Assembly: GCA_025618425.1 (NCBI GenBank) | Contig: CM046846.1 | Span: 27,782,499 to 27,846,498, forward strand | Direction of reading: 5' to 3' | Length of the DNA stretch: 64,000 bases | Source: Heliocidaris tuberculata | Lineage: Eukaryota; Echinodermata; Echinoidea; Camarodonta; Echinometridae | Part shown: piece after piece, positions 48,099 through 60,800 of the stretch | How positions within the stretch are numbered: the stretch's first letter is position 1 | Layout of the letters: every line of letters begins with the position of its first letter | Position numbers and translations under genes: made by a program | The notes under the pieces: generated by a model | What the model was told of the DNA's origin: nothing | Seen by the model: only the letters and a program-made list of their open reading frames with translations | The model's database searches: none

Positions 48099-48240
48099 AG
48101 TACCTTTTTCGGCGCTAATGCACTTTCGTATCCATGCGCATTGGGTACCCTACCCCTACCCCTAACCCTAGGCTAGGGTTAGGGGTAGGGGTAGGGGTAG
48201 GGTATGGATACGAAAGTGCATTAGCGCCGAAAAAGGTACT
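48099..48240. repeat. 142-bp hairpin with telomere-like core
   Basis: Perfect 37-bp arms (AGTACCTTTTTCGGCGCTAA ... and its reverse complement ending AAAAAGGTACT) surround an inner inverted C-rich/G-rich pair: CCCTACCCCTACCCCTAACC, CTAG, then GGGTTAGGGGTAGGGGTAGG. GGGTTA is the metazoan telomere unit and GGGGTA a variant. It is present only in the right arm of the 1.4-kb element, so it was added after that arm formed. Confidence 0.9.
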
Positions 48241-48813
48241 GTATTTCTGAACGTGTGAAACCTATGGGAAAAAGACACAACCTTTGTTTCAGTAGTGTCG
48301 TTTTCATACGCGTAATCCCACGCGTATGAAAACCCATTTTAAACGCTTAACTGTACACGTTCGGTAATACAATCTGTTCGGAAATACAATCCTTGACTAT
48401 ACTAAAAGTTAAAACTGGAGCAACTATGGAATTTCTACCTCTATCCCAAGGTGACTAATTTATCATCTCTGTAATCTGATGGAATCCACTTTGCCTACAT
48501 TAGTTGTTGCTACATTTGGAAGTGTCTGGAAAGCCACAGATTGTGTATTACTCATGCGTAAAATGTGAATACATTTGTTGCCAAAACTGCACATGATCCA
48601 TTTGTGAACAACAAATCAATGATACATATTCATTCTATTGGCTATTATTGAACCTACGATATATCATAATATTTGTACTGAATGAACAAAAATTCTATAA
48701 TTTGCTGTGAAGTAAAGATAATATATGCTGCATTTCTCAAAACTTTTTTTTTTTTCTTACTGCACAGAAAGTGAAATTGGCAGCCTAATGCCATTAGGGA
48801 TATCTGTATCATC

Positions 48814-51800
48814 ATGGAGGCTAGCAGTGATACACAACCCATGTCAGCAGGGGAATTAAAAACAAGGCTCTACCAGACATTCAGAGAAAGAGGAATGGTT
48901 GAATCACTCAAGGTATGCAAGAGGTTTAGCTTAATTTCTCTCTTTCAATTCTTAGATACTTTTCTATTATAAAATAAATTTTTAAAAAGGTGCTTTTTTT
49001 TCACCTATTGAAGGATTTGACAAACCAATATGTTACCTATAGATAACTTTCACAGCAAGGTAACCTAGTAAAGTAAAAACAGAGTGAAATTTCATTTTGA
49101 TTGAAACTTTTTCAGGTTTTTTTTTTTTCTATCAAGCAATTTATGATAGAATTTATGCACAATCAGACACTTTTTCCTTTAAAGTATTTTATAGCATCTT
49201 CATTGGGTTCAGGAACAAAATGAATTTAGGCCAGTTTTGTAATGTATTCAAAGTGATACACATTTGCCCAGTGACCAATCTAGCAATACAATATATGCAA
49301 TCTGAATTCTGACTAATGAAAAGAGGTAAGTATTATATTTGAATGGTTTATGAAAATGGCTATTATAATTCTTTTATGTTAAATTGTTGTTATTCACTCC
49401 AGTTCAGGACAACACCTGTAAGCCTGCAATATAGCAGTGTACAATAATAAACCTTGTTGGATAGAACCACACCCTGGTATGTGGGATTGTAATTTGTACG
49501 TGTATACATTTGTAAGCAGACATTTAACTGGACTTCACACAGTAAACATGTCATTTCTGACTGCTCTCTTGTTTCTTATGTTCTGTTTAACTTTCTGCTG
49601 CAACTTTTAACACTACAATGTTGATCCCAGGAATTGAAAAAACACAGCTATGATTTTATGATTTATGAACAAGGCGTGTGGCAAGCAGATTAAGAACCAG
49701 GAGTTAAGGAATTAAATGATGAATTCCATTTTTTTTAAAAAATTGTTTTGCTCCCCTGAAATTGATCAGTCGCAGCTACGAACAAAGCTTGTAACAGAGC
49801 TGAGACAAAGTGCCAATCTGCAACATGTCAAGTTTGCCTCCAGTGCATCAGCAATTATATCTTCATCCCTCGATGGCTCCTCATCACTCATGCTAAGAGC
49901 TGCCAACTCCCTGGTTGCCGACCACCTGAGACGATGTAGCTATGATTACTCTGTAGCTGTCTTTTTGCCAGAGAGTGGAGCTGCTGAGGATAAGGTATGT
50001 CTTTAAACTATCTTTTTGTTTCTCTCTAGAACTGAAATTTTGAATAGCATTATTATATTAAAAATGCTGTTGATTACTGGTCATGCAATGTCATGAAAGA
50101 AACTGTCCAAAAGTTGTTCAGGATGGTTGATTATTTGAATAAGAACAATTTTGTTTTAAGAGGTTTTGGATACATCAAAATTATTATAAGAAATCAACTA
50201 AATCTGATATTGGAGCATGAATAGTCTATGCATTAAGAAAACAAAAGAAGGAAATTATAATTTGCCTTTTCTCTGTCAAAGTTTCCAGTCAATGTTGAAT
50301 GTGTATCAATCATTTATTTTCTTTCTTTTCTTATGAATTTTTAATAGTTGTTCACAGTGCCGGATCTGTTAGATCTTCTGAGAATCTCTCCAAGCTCTCA
50401 ATTGTACAAGAAATTGGTAAGAACTTTCTTTGATTATGAAGAATAGATCATTAGAAGTTGTGTTTATGATGTGAATTCTATTTGAAGAAAATCTTTTAAA
50501 GAGCATATATGTAGGCGCAATTGAAGTAGCAACACATGGCTTTCTAGATTATTCTTCAGTGATGGGTTCCTAATCCTTACCCTGTAGAAAGAAATTATGT
50601 GTTTGATTTTCAATCAATCCATCGATACACCATCATGCTTGTAAGAACATCAAGAAACACTACATTCACTTTTAATTGGAGACACTCATATACATTTTGT
50701 GGAACTCCTGTTTTTTATATCTTCAGCAATTACCTTCTTTTTCAGGGAACAATTAACATCCATTGAAAATCATATTACAGGAGTCAAAACAGTGATGCAT
50801 TTTACATAATGTGCAAATGATTTAATACAAGGATATCTACATAGTATCAGTACATGTATATTGTTGTATATTGTCAGTACATTCTTTAGAATGGATGGCT
50901 TGCTAGCAGATGAAGTCCTGTAAAATTGTAACATGTATTTTTATTTCAGTACATATTATGACTATTCATTTAATAACATAATGTATATTGTTTTCGTTTC
51001 TTTGCTTTAGGCTGCTGAACTTCCAAGATATGATTCAAAAGGTAAGAATTCTTATTCAAGGATGCTCCTTCTAGGGGATTTATTGTCAAGAAATTTGAAA
51101 AGGATTACAAAAACAGTTCTAACTTTCATGGTAGAAAAGTGCTTATCTTTTGGGTTGATAAAAACAATAATAGGTTAATATGCATCAAAGTTGTTTTTTG
51201 TTTTTTTTTGTACATTTCAGTTGAAGTACTTGTATGAGGATAATAATACCATTAATTAATGTTCTTAGCATGTTTTTACTCTTAGCATTTGTTGCATAGC
51301 AATGGTCCACTTTGCGCTGTGCAGTGCATTGAGCAATTCTCTCATTTAACATGCTGTATATGCAACTGTTCTGTAAACATTTAGCCTTCCCTGTGTCTGC
51401 AATGACTATGTATGGCTTCATCAACAGGTTTTCTGTGGCAGCTATTGACAGAGCTGAGTGCTGGTCAAGCAAGAAAACAGGAGCATGTCGGCATACAGGT
51501 TGATGCACACCCAATACACCAATCTTCCATAGGTCAGTAATATCTTTCAGTATAATCGTGAGGGTTTTTTATTCGTGAATTTCACAAGTTGTAGTAGGGT
51601 CACGAATTTAACATGTGAAATTGAGCGGGTAATGTTTGTGTAAACTTGTAAGTAGCCTGTATTAATTATCTAAAAAATGCCTGTGTTAATTATCTAAAAA
51701 ATGGCTGTGTTCCTGTCATCTGCAAAATAATAGCTTATACAGTGTAAAAAGGGTCTTCAGGTTGGTTATATTTGATTGTGATTCATTGAATTTTGCCTTT

Positions 51801-54800
51801 TTGCAAAACTAATGATGATCAGACTGGAACAGTGTGAAATTTCAATCTTAGGAATACTTTTCATACTCAGTGATTTGCATTTAAACTGATTTATGTTATT
51901 CAGCAATCAGCATAACTGAATGTAAACTGCCCCTTACTAAATACCAAATGAATATTGATTCAAATACTGATGTGCTTTGTAATTGATATGCAATATAAAC
52001 AGTCTTATAATTTGTTTATGTACTGACAGAGAGAAAATTACAGAGTGTTGATGATGTGTACAAACAGCGATCAGAAGAGGATGAAATTATCAACAGACAT
52101 GCCATCCAGGAGAAACTACTCAAGCTAAAACGCGAGATGGAGATCAAGTCCAGAGAAGAGATTAATCGAGAGGTACAATTTGCTGTGCAATTAGGGTTCT
52201 CAGCAGAAAGCTGTTTTCCCTTGGTCCTAATTGAATGAAAGAACCAACAGCATCCCAGGGGAATTGTTTGGGAGATTAACAAAAAAATATTGTTGGTAGG
52301 TTGAAAGTATGCATGCATATTCATTGCCCTTTGAGGGGGAGAATTTCCCCTTGGTATTTCTATTCTGAAATCCATCGGACCGCAATTGGTATGAGCACCA
52401 AGTGTGTTATCCACCGTCAACGACCCTAAGTGCCGTGCTCATGTAAATGAGGCTTTATAAAGATGGCCCCCTCTCTCTTCAACCCAAATTGACCAAATTT
52501 GGGAAGATATTGTATTTGGGGCATTAAGATATTAAAGAATTAGGTACCTCTCTCTCATTTTTTCTTCTTCAGAGTTTTGAAGTATTGAACATGTAAAGTG
52601 CATTAAATGTTCGTGCATATCTTCCTTTAGATTATTCTATGATTGAAATTTTTTTTCTTTAGTATTTCTTAAGGCGTTCATGATTTGATTGTGGTACACA
52701 TAAAAATGTTTATTTTTCATTTTCAGATTTCTCGGTTTAAAGAAAGTGCCTTGAAACGTGTTGAGTTGGAGGAAAGGGAAAAGGCTCGTAAAGAAATTGC
52801 CAGTGCCAGAAGAGAGGTAGGGATTTTCTAATGGTTTAAAGATTTCCATTTATCTTATGATTTAGGTAGTCAGCCCATTTCCTTACTCTTTTCCATACAG
52901 CTTGAGAGCTGATATTGTTTCTTTTACAGAGATTGCACAAAATATATTCACATCGTCATTTAACAAAGAGAATAAAATAATGCATAGTGAATATTAATCT
53001 CAAGAAAAAGATCATAATGATTTGATTTTATTTATTTATTTATCTTTATGATCCTTTTTTTTTCTTCAAACATATTTTACAAACTGATTACAACATAATA
53101 AACAAATATTAATACATTATCAAATAGAGTAATTGCATTGTATAATTAACGTAAATGAATCATAAAGAAGGATTGTCACATAAGCAAAGCTTGATGGAGT
53201 GACAATCCTATACAAAAAAAATAGGAAATACTAAAGAAAGGGGGATATTAAAAAAAAGAAAAGGAAAAAGAAAGAAAAAAGACTTTTTGTTGTATTCAAA
53301 GTAATAGAAGTCAATTAAAGGATGGGGATGAGATGAGATGTATGGAGAAAGAAAACATAAATAGAAGAGGATTGTAAGTAGAAAAGTGGTCTGTGTTGAA
53401 GAGATATTAGGGAAGAGTTAGGCAGAGGGAAGAAATGAAAAGTGGGAAGTGTAGGGAGTGCAAAGAAAGAGAGGGAAAAAAGGAGAAAGGGAGGATGAAG
53501 AAAGAAAGAGGGAGAAAGCGGAGAGAAGAAGTAATACGTCATTTACGCCCAGAGTCATCATACTGTTTGATGAGGTACTTTTTGGCGGCTGCCTTGAAAG
53601 AATAGAGAGTAGTGTGTGACTTGACTGCATCTGGTAGTGAATTCCATAATAAATTTGTGTTGATGGTATTGAAAAAAAGAATGAATTGTCAACAGTGAAA
53701 TCAAGTCTCTTGAAATAAACATGTATAAAGATAACAAAAATACTTAATTGAATGCAGTAGTTTCGATTGATAGGCAGCTGTGTAAATGAAGCATGATGAC
53801 TAAAAGTAAAACACTAGTCACTGTGATAACTGAGAATATAATGTCGATCATGCTTACATAAAATAGAGGAAGGTCAAGGGTTAATATATTACGGTATAGC
53901 AAAGTCGGTTAATACTCACTGGATAGTAACAGCCAAGAAGAAATCTCTGACAACCAGAACTCGAAGTGTTGATGATGCGATGCTTAGCAGTCAGATGCTT
54001 CTATGTCTCGGTGGTGGTCAGGATAAAGTGGAAAAGTGGCAGTTATTGACAAGGTTCTCTGTGGTATTCTCGAAGGCCTTCTGGAATAGGAGATGGGAAC
54101 TGTCTTAGATTGACCATATTGTCAGCTACTAATGATGGAGAATGGGTAATGCAATGCTGACTTCTTCGCCCTGTTTGTTCTGTAAAAACCCGATAATGAT
54201 GTAAAAACTTTGTTTTCTGCGAAGCCACAAAGGTGGGGATCTGTGTTTTGTTGCGAATATGATAGTCGCTATTCATCTGTCCATATGATGGCACAAAAAG
54301 ATAACTTCTTTGCTGAGTTCATGCTGTCCAAACTGCCGTGATGAAGGAGCAAGGATACCCTTATCGTCGTCGTAGGTAGAGCCGTATGGCTGGGGCTCGA
54401 CATTGTTTGGTTTCATCATCTTGATGACACCAACAACAAAGTTGCCCTTCCAGTATGAGTCTCTGATGTGACGCATGGCTTCATTGATTACTTCGTGCTC
54501 CTTCTCAACCTTATCATCTTTTGATGGTCCTCCCTGTGTTGCTAGTGGTCTGTCCTCCCGTGGCATAGTCAATGCCTTGTAAGACCCCTGTCAGTGCTTT
54601 GGTACATGGTACCATTAAGTGTTCACTGGGATTCAGTGCAGAATCTCCAGGACAGTATGAAGTCACAATGAGACCCTCTGGCCTTGTGTCTCTGAAAAAC
54701 CGCCTGATAGGGCTTGCAAAAGTGCCCTGTAATGTTGGCTGCGGCAACTACAATCCTCGCTCTTTAAAATTGAATGTCAAAATGAACCGACTATGGATAT

Positions 54801-57800
54801 TAGCTAACACACCCGCAAAAATATGTCACAATAAAGAGTCTGTGGTTCTTTACATCTGCACTTTTCTTATTCAGGTTGTTATGACCTTCCTGTCTGCTCT
54901 TGTGGACCTTAGTTTAATAATCACCTGTACATATCTTACATTGGCTACCCTGGCACCCAACAAAAGAAAGAGTTACACATGCATACATATTCAAATAAAG
55001 ATTATTACACAGGAGATATAGAATACAAACTCAAAACAGACAATATAAAATCCTGCAAATGACAATGTTAGATTAAGAACGAAAAACAAATTGACAATCA
55101 TATATGTACACAATGTAGAAATTTGCAATCTGACAAATATTAGGAATGTGTGTTATGATTTAGGAATATGACACAAATAACATTTTCTGTGAATTTTTCT
55201 GTGCAGATTGAGAACACCTACCAAGCAAAGTCTGATGCACTGAGGGAAAGAGAACAAGCCACCATGGAAAGGATACAGAACCATCAAGAGGTAAATCACT
55301 TCACACATAATATACAGTGGGTGAATTCAAGTTCGGTATTGAAAGCTGGTGTTGGTGTTGAGGCAAAACTAGCACCAGCCACAACACCGAACCTGAAATG
55401 AAGCTGGTGCTGGGATTGATTTCACTAGGTGTCGAGCTATCAATAATGTGACTGGTATTATTTTCATACCCCGGATTTGGTGTTGGGGCTAGAATCAGCA
55501 GCCAAAGTCACACTCTCAACACCAACACCAACACCAACACCAACACCGAACTTGAAATCACCCCATGTGTTCCTTGAAAAGAGGAAACCCAACTTTTCCC
55601 ATCAATTAGGAGAAAAATAAATATTTCTGGGTTGATTCTTATTATTCACGTCCAAGTTCAATTCATCCTCTTTCATATGATACCAAATATGTAATGATAT
55701 TGTCATGCATGAATAAATTTGAATGGTTTTAAGTGAGTGATGTCAAAAGTAGTTTGGCACAGAAGTAATGCAAAGTGTAATGCCATTAGGTTCAATGCAA
55801 AGAAACAAAACAAGTGATAAAGACACATAGCAAAGAAAAGTCATATTTCAAGATGTTTCCTTACTCATATTTCAACATGTATGCAACCTTGAATGAGAAA
55901 CGAGACCAAAATTAGCCTCATTGTCCTTCCAAATGACGGCCTTGTCTGTCCAAGCAAGTGTGTGCTCGAAAAAGCAGAGTGATATTCAAGGAATGGCTAT
56001 TCATTGTGCAGATGAATAGATCCCATTCTCGTGAGCAAATCAAATTTTACACTGCTGGTAAAATTGGTTTTAGTTCAATGAACCAGACTCTATCATCACA
56101 AATGTAGTAGCATATGAAAGGGGATAAAATTCCTCTTTTTATGATGTATTGCAATAAATCAAGTTATGTTTATTTGACAAAATGTTGCTGGAGAAAGTTG
56201 GGTTTCCTTTTTTAAGAAACACTCTGTATTTCCTTCCTCTCAACCCATGGAAATTGCATCTTGAATGAAAAAATCAACATGTTACGAGATAGTTTCCTTC
56301 TTTTTGTTTTAAATTATGCTGTCATCTTAGTCTCTTCTGGAAAACATAAATGCTATATGTGACTATTAGCTAGGCTTGCCATCAGTCATGGCAATTTAAA
56401 TCAGTGCTGATTTAGAAGAAAATCAGTGATTGAAATATTGTATTATTTGATTTGATTGCTCATTTAGAGAATAAAAAATGGTCACCAAGCCTGATTGCCA
56501 TAGATGCTATTTTATGAAAGCATTAGACATTCCAGTTTACACCCAAAGAACAGATATTGGGCAGTCTTGCTGATGTTGAGAACTTTTAGGGCTGTATGCT
56601 ATGTTAGGGAAGCATACCAATTTAATTATTTTACACAATTTGTTGTTGTTTTTTTTTTCAAGAAATCCTGTGTGATTTATATAAAATGTTTTCTGAATCT
56701 GTACAGTTAGTTGAAAAAGAGACATATGCCCAGAGACAGAGCCTCCTGGATGAGCTTAGAACTATCAAACAAAGGGAGGCAGATATCAGAAGAGAAGCTG
56801 AAATCAATGGAAGGTGAGTAAAAAGCAAGTGAAATTTGGTTTTGCTTCTTTCTTGGGAGGGGAATCCTCCTCCTTATCACTCGATATACATGTTTGCAAA
56901 TGTATGAAAAAAGTGCCTTGTCTAAAGTCTAATAGCTTAGTCACACTGTCAAACTAACTGCACATGGACTTCAGTTGGACAAAATCTTGGCCATTTGAGG
57001 CAATCAGGGTTGTCACCAGGGACTTTTTAGTGGTGGAAATTTTATCGCCGGTGAGTTACTTATGGGCGATTTTTCTCTAAACCCGAACATGTGCAAATCA
57101 GCTGATTGCAACATTCCAACTCTGAGACGAGTACAATGTGTAGTGATTTGATGTTGGGCATGCACACACAGGTACGGGTATGGGTATGGGTACGTGAACA
57201 ATTTATACGTAAATCTGATTCTTATTTGGGAAGGAGCTGCGCTGCACTAGTGGCTGTGTATAGGTGTATACCTTCCAGGAAAATTCTTCGCGCGGTTTCA
57301 TGTAAATTTGCTTATGCGTACGTATAATTTTTTCATTGAATCTGCTGGCTTAAACCACAATTGCATGTTCATAGGTCAAAATCGTAGTACTTTTTTTGTA
57401 AGTGGGGAAATTAGTGCCGGTCAGAAATTTCGAGTGGTGGAAGGTTCCGACCAGCGCCGACCACCGTAGTGACAACGCTGGAGGCAATGTGATTGTTTGT
57501 TTGGTTTGTTGTCTGGCTAGGGTTGGTCCTGTTAGTGTGACTGAAGTATTAAGCACCTGTAGCAGGCTTAATCAAAATATCTGTTATTGCCCTCTTTATT
57601 CAAGAGGAAAAACTCAGAGATGCCAAATTTTAGGCTATAGCCTAGTTTTAGTTTCTTTCACCCTGAAATTTTCACAATGTATAGAATATACATCTCATTT
57701 CCGATATGGAGGTTACTTCTCTTTGTTATGGAAAAGAAAAATCTTACCCGACCACCTATCTCTTGTTTTTTTATTCCAGGGCTGCGAAGATGGAGGAAGA

Positions 57801-60800
57801 CAAACGAAAAGCCATGGAAGAAAATCTGAGATTGAGAGAGGCAGCTGTAGCCAACATAGAAGCAACCTATGAAAATAGACTCAAGGAAGAGACAAAAAGG
57901 TTTGTATGATAACGTGGATTCATTAACATATTTTGTGGATGAGGGTAATGCTATGGGCCCCAGGGGCCCGTTGTACAAAACTTGCGTTTGAACGCAACTC
58001 AGAAAAATCAAACGCAACTTTGTTTTCAGCCAATCAGGAGTGCGCATTTAGGACTTGCGTTTGATTTTTAGGAGTTGCGATTAAACGCAAATTTTGTGCA
58101 ACGGGCCCCAGGTCAGTCACAAAATGAATTTGAATGCATAAGGTTTCTTTTATAAAGATGTGGAAATATTTCTCTTTATAAAATTTCCTTTTGGATTTGA
58201 CGTTATGGATTCTAAAACCAATTGTTGGCTTTTCTTTTACAGTAAAGATTTAGAATGGTGTTTCTAGATATTTGCAGGCTCTCTGGTGTCTGGTGACATA
58301 CATGTACAACCATGATTAATTCATGTCTCTAGTATATTCTCTCTTTTTGTTATCTTTAAAATATTCAGTGTGAAAATCCACACTGTTATGAAGTGTTTTG
58401 GTTTTTTTTTTAAAGATAGTAACTTTATATTGTTTTTTTTTTATTATTATTTGAGGGCTATTTTTAAAACGAGCTTATTGGGCCCCGTTTTCTAGTTTTT
58501 ATCTATTAGAAGTCAGATGATGTGTCTCTATCCAAATTTTGAGGACCTTCTAATATGCTAATTCACGGTGTAATATACTTTATACATGTATAACTCTGTG
58601 CAGGTTTGAGCTTGATTATGAGGCCAGACTTGCCAAGAGACTAAGTGAGTTGGAGCAGAGAGAAGCCAAAATAAGAGGTAAGATTCTTGAAGATTCTTTC
58701 TCGTAAAGTCCCATAACAGAGAATAATTTACCTACTGAAATTTGAATAGCAATTTCAGTCAGCAGACAAATATTTTGTTTAAAAATCTACACAGTTCAAT
58801 GTTGCAAACTGCTACACATCTGTAAATTTGTGTAGCAATCACACCCAAAATGCATAGCAAATCGCTATGCAATATCTGGTAAATTATTCCCTGCATAACA
58901 GTGTGTTTAAAAATAAATGAGGTTTAATGATTTTAGAATAAAAGAACTGGTATATTTACTTGGCAAAATCATTTCAGCCAAGACAATAATGATAAAAAAT
59001 TGTTTACTTTTTTAATATCACTAGTACTTTCAGTATAAGTTATTCATTTGAATCACTTTTTGAATGTCCAAATTCTCACTTGTTACCATTACATTGTATG
59101 ATTGTTATCATTCATCTGATGTAGGTTTAATAACAGAGAGAAGAATAAGGCAAAAAGCTGTACTCTGATGACAATGGTATTTTCTCAGAGAAGAAAATTA
59201 TATTTGAACACATTCAGAATCACAACACTGAGCTAATAATGAAATTCCATTGGGAATGTCAATCACCTTGCTAGAGAATTCATGTAAATTTCAATCAATC
59301 AAAATTTACAAGGTAATTGCAGAAATGCATTATTTTGTAATGAACACATCTAAACAAAAGGCACACAATGTTCATTACAGGAAGTATTTCTGGTATGTCC
59401 TGTAATCAACATGAGCAGTTATGCCCCTGCTCCCTGAAATATACATTCAGATCAACAAGCAGGAATTCATAGGGAACCCTGACCTAGATATTTTATTGAC
59501 TGTGATGTGCAGGACTATCTCATGCAGTTCTGTTTTGTAAAGAATATTGAAAGCAAATATAGTTGTGTGTCTAGTAAAAGGGTGCAAACATATATTTTTT
59601 AAATCAAATTTGTAAACTTTTTAGTATTTCAAAATCAATAAATCACTGCTGTCAACTTGCACAACGTATTGACTGAAATGTGTTGTGAAGGTGGAGCAAG
59701 GAACAGTAAAAAAATTTGGAATGCCTACATGTATTTCTCAAATTGTACATCAGTTGGTGGTGCATTAGTTTCACCCCTTCTCTAAGGGACATGATGATAT
59801 GTAGACATTACAAATTTATAATGAAGTACAATGTAATCCAAATTTGATTTTTTTTTTCTCCCCTCAGCTGAACAGAGAAATATGAATGATGAAAAAGAGA
59901 CCCTGAAGTCATTAAAAGAACAACTCCAGGGAAAGGCAAATCATATCTTAGAGTTAGAGGTGAGTTTTGATGGAAAATTATTAGTATTTTGTAATTATAG
60001 TTTAGTTCTTTGTGTGTAAAGAAACGCACTACAAAGTGTATTGATGAATTTCATAGATGATAATGAACGCTACATCAGATTATTGCTACATCAGCAGGGC
60101 CCTATTGTATAAAAAGTTGTGTTTGATTGCAACTTAAAAAATTAGACGCAAGTCCCACATACGCCGTCCTGATTGGTTGAAAATCAAGTTACGTTTAATT
60201 TTTTGAGTTGCGTTTAAACACAACTTTTTATGCAAGAGGGCCCTGATTGTGTTAGCATGCATTTAAATGAATGAAAATGGACTAATAAATTACATGCTTC
60301 TTTGTTGCTTGTTAGAAACATGGTAAAATGATATGACTTAAAATGTTTGGTTAGTAGTGCATATTTGTATGAGCTTATGTCATCTTCAGACTATAATATT
60401 AATGATTTTAATGATTTGTAGAAGTGGAATTGTGTGAATTTGATTTTTGAATTTTGATGGATCAACTTTAGGTGTTGAAATCCAATATAATACACTTTGT
60501 GTTTTAAAGTATGCATGTGTAAATAAACAATTTTCCATGTCTTCTGTAAGATTGACATAGTTGAAAGATAATAAAACATTCATGTTTTTGTGAAGATTTT
60601 TAAAAATACATATATTTATAAGCTTTTGTTAAAGAAATTTAGAATTTCTTTTGATTGTACACTTTAACAAGATAGGTGGCACAGTATTGGCATGAATTCA
60701 TGTAAAGAAGGTAGGTAAAACATTTAGGTAAAAGTACATAACCCAATAATCACACAAAAGTGCTCAGTTTTCACTTTTAAAGTTTTAAGGATTTCAACAT

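Larger units (their letters stand above)
46995..48399. mobile_element. 1.4-kb element with ~385-bp terminal inverted repeats
   Basis: The ends TAGTCAAGGATTATAATTCT and, in reverse complement, TAGTCAAGGATTGTATTTCC are flanked by TA. The arms (46995-47380 and 47880-48399) match over long blocks, for example GGTCCCTTGAA..., AACGCCGCGTCGTTGGGAAG, AACTTCTTTTTCTGTAGGAC and AAGTGTTCGGACACTGGATC. The right arm is longer because a 142-bp hairpin is inserted at 48099-48240. The 500-bp centre has no open frame of note but holds a perfect hairpin. TA duplications suggest a Tc1/mariner-like origin. It lies in OFD1 intron 1. Confidence 0.85.
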
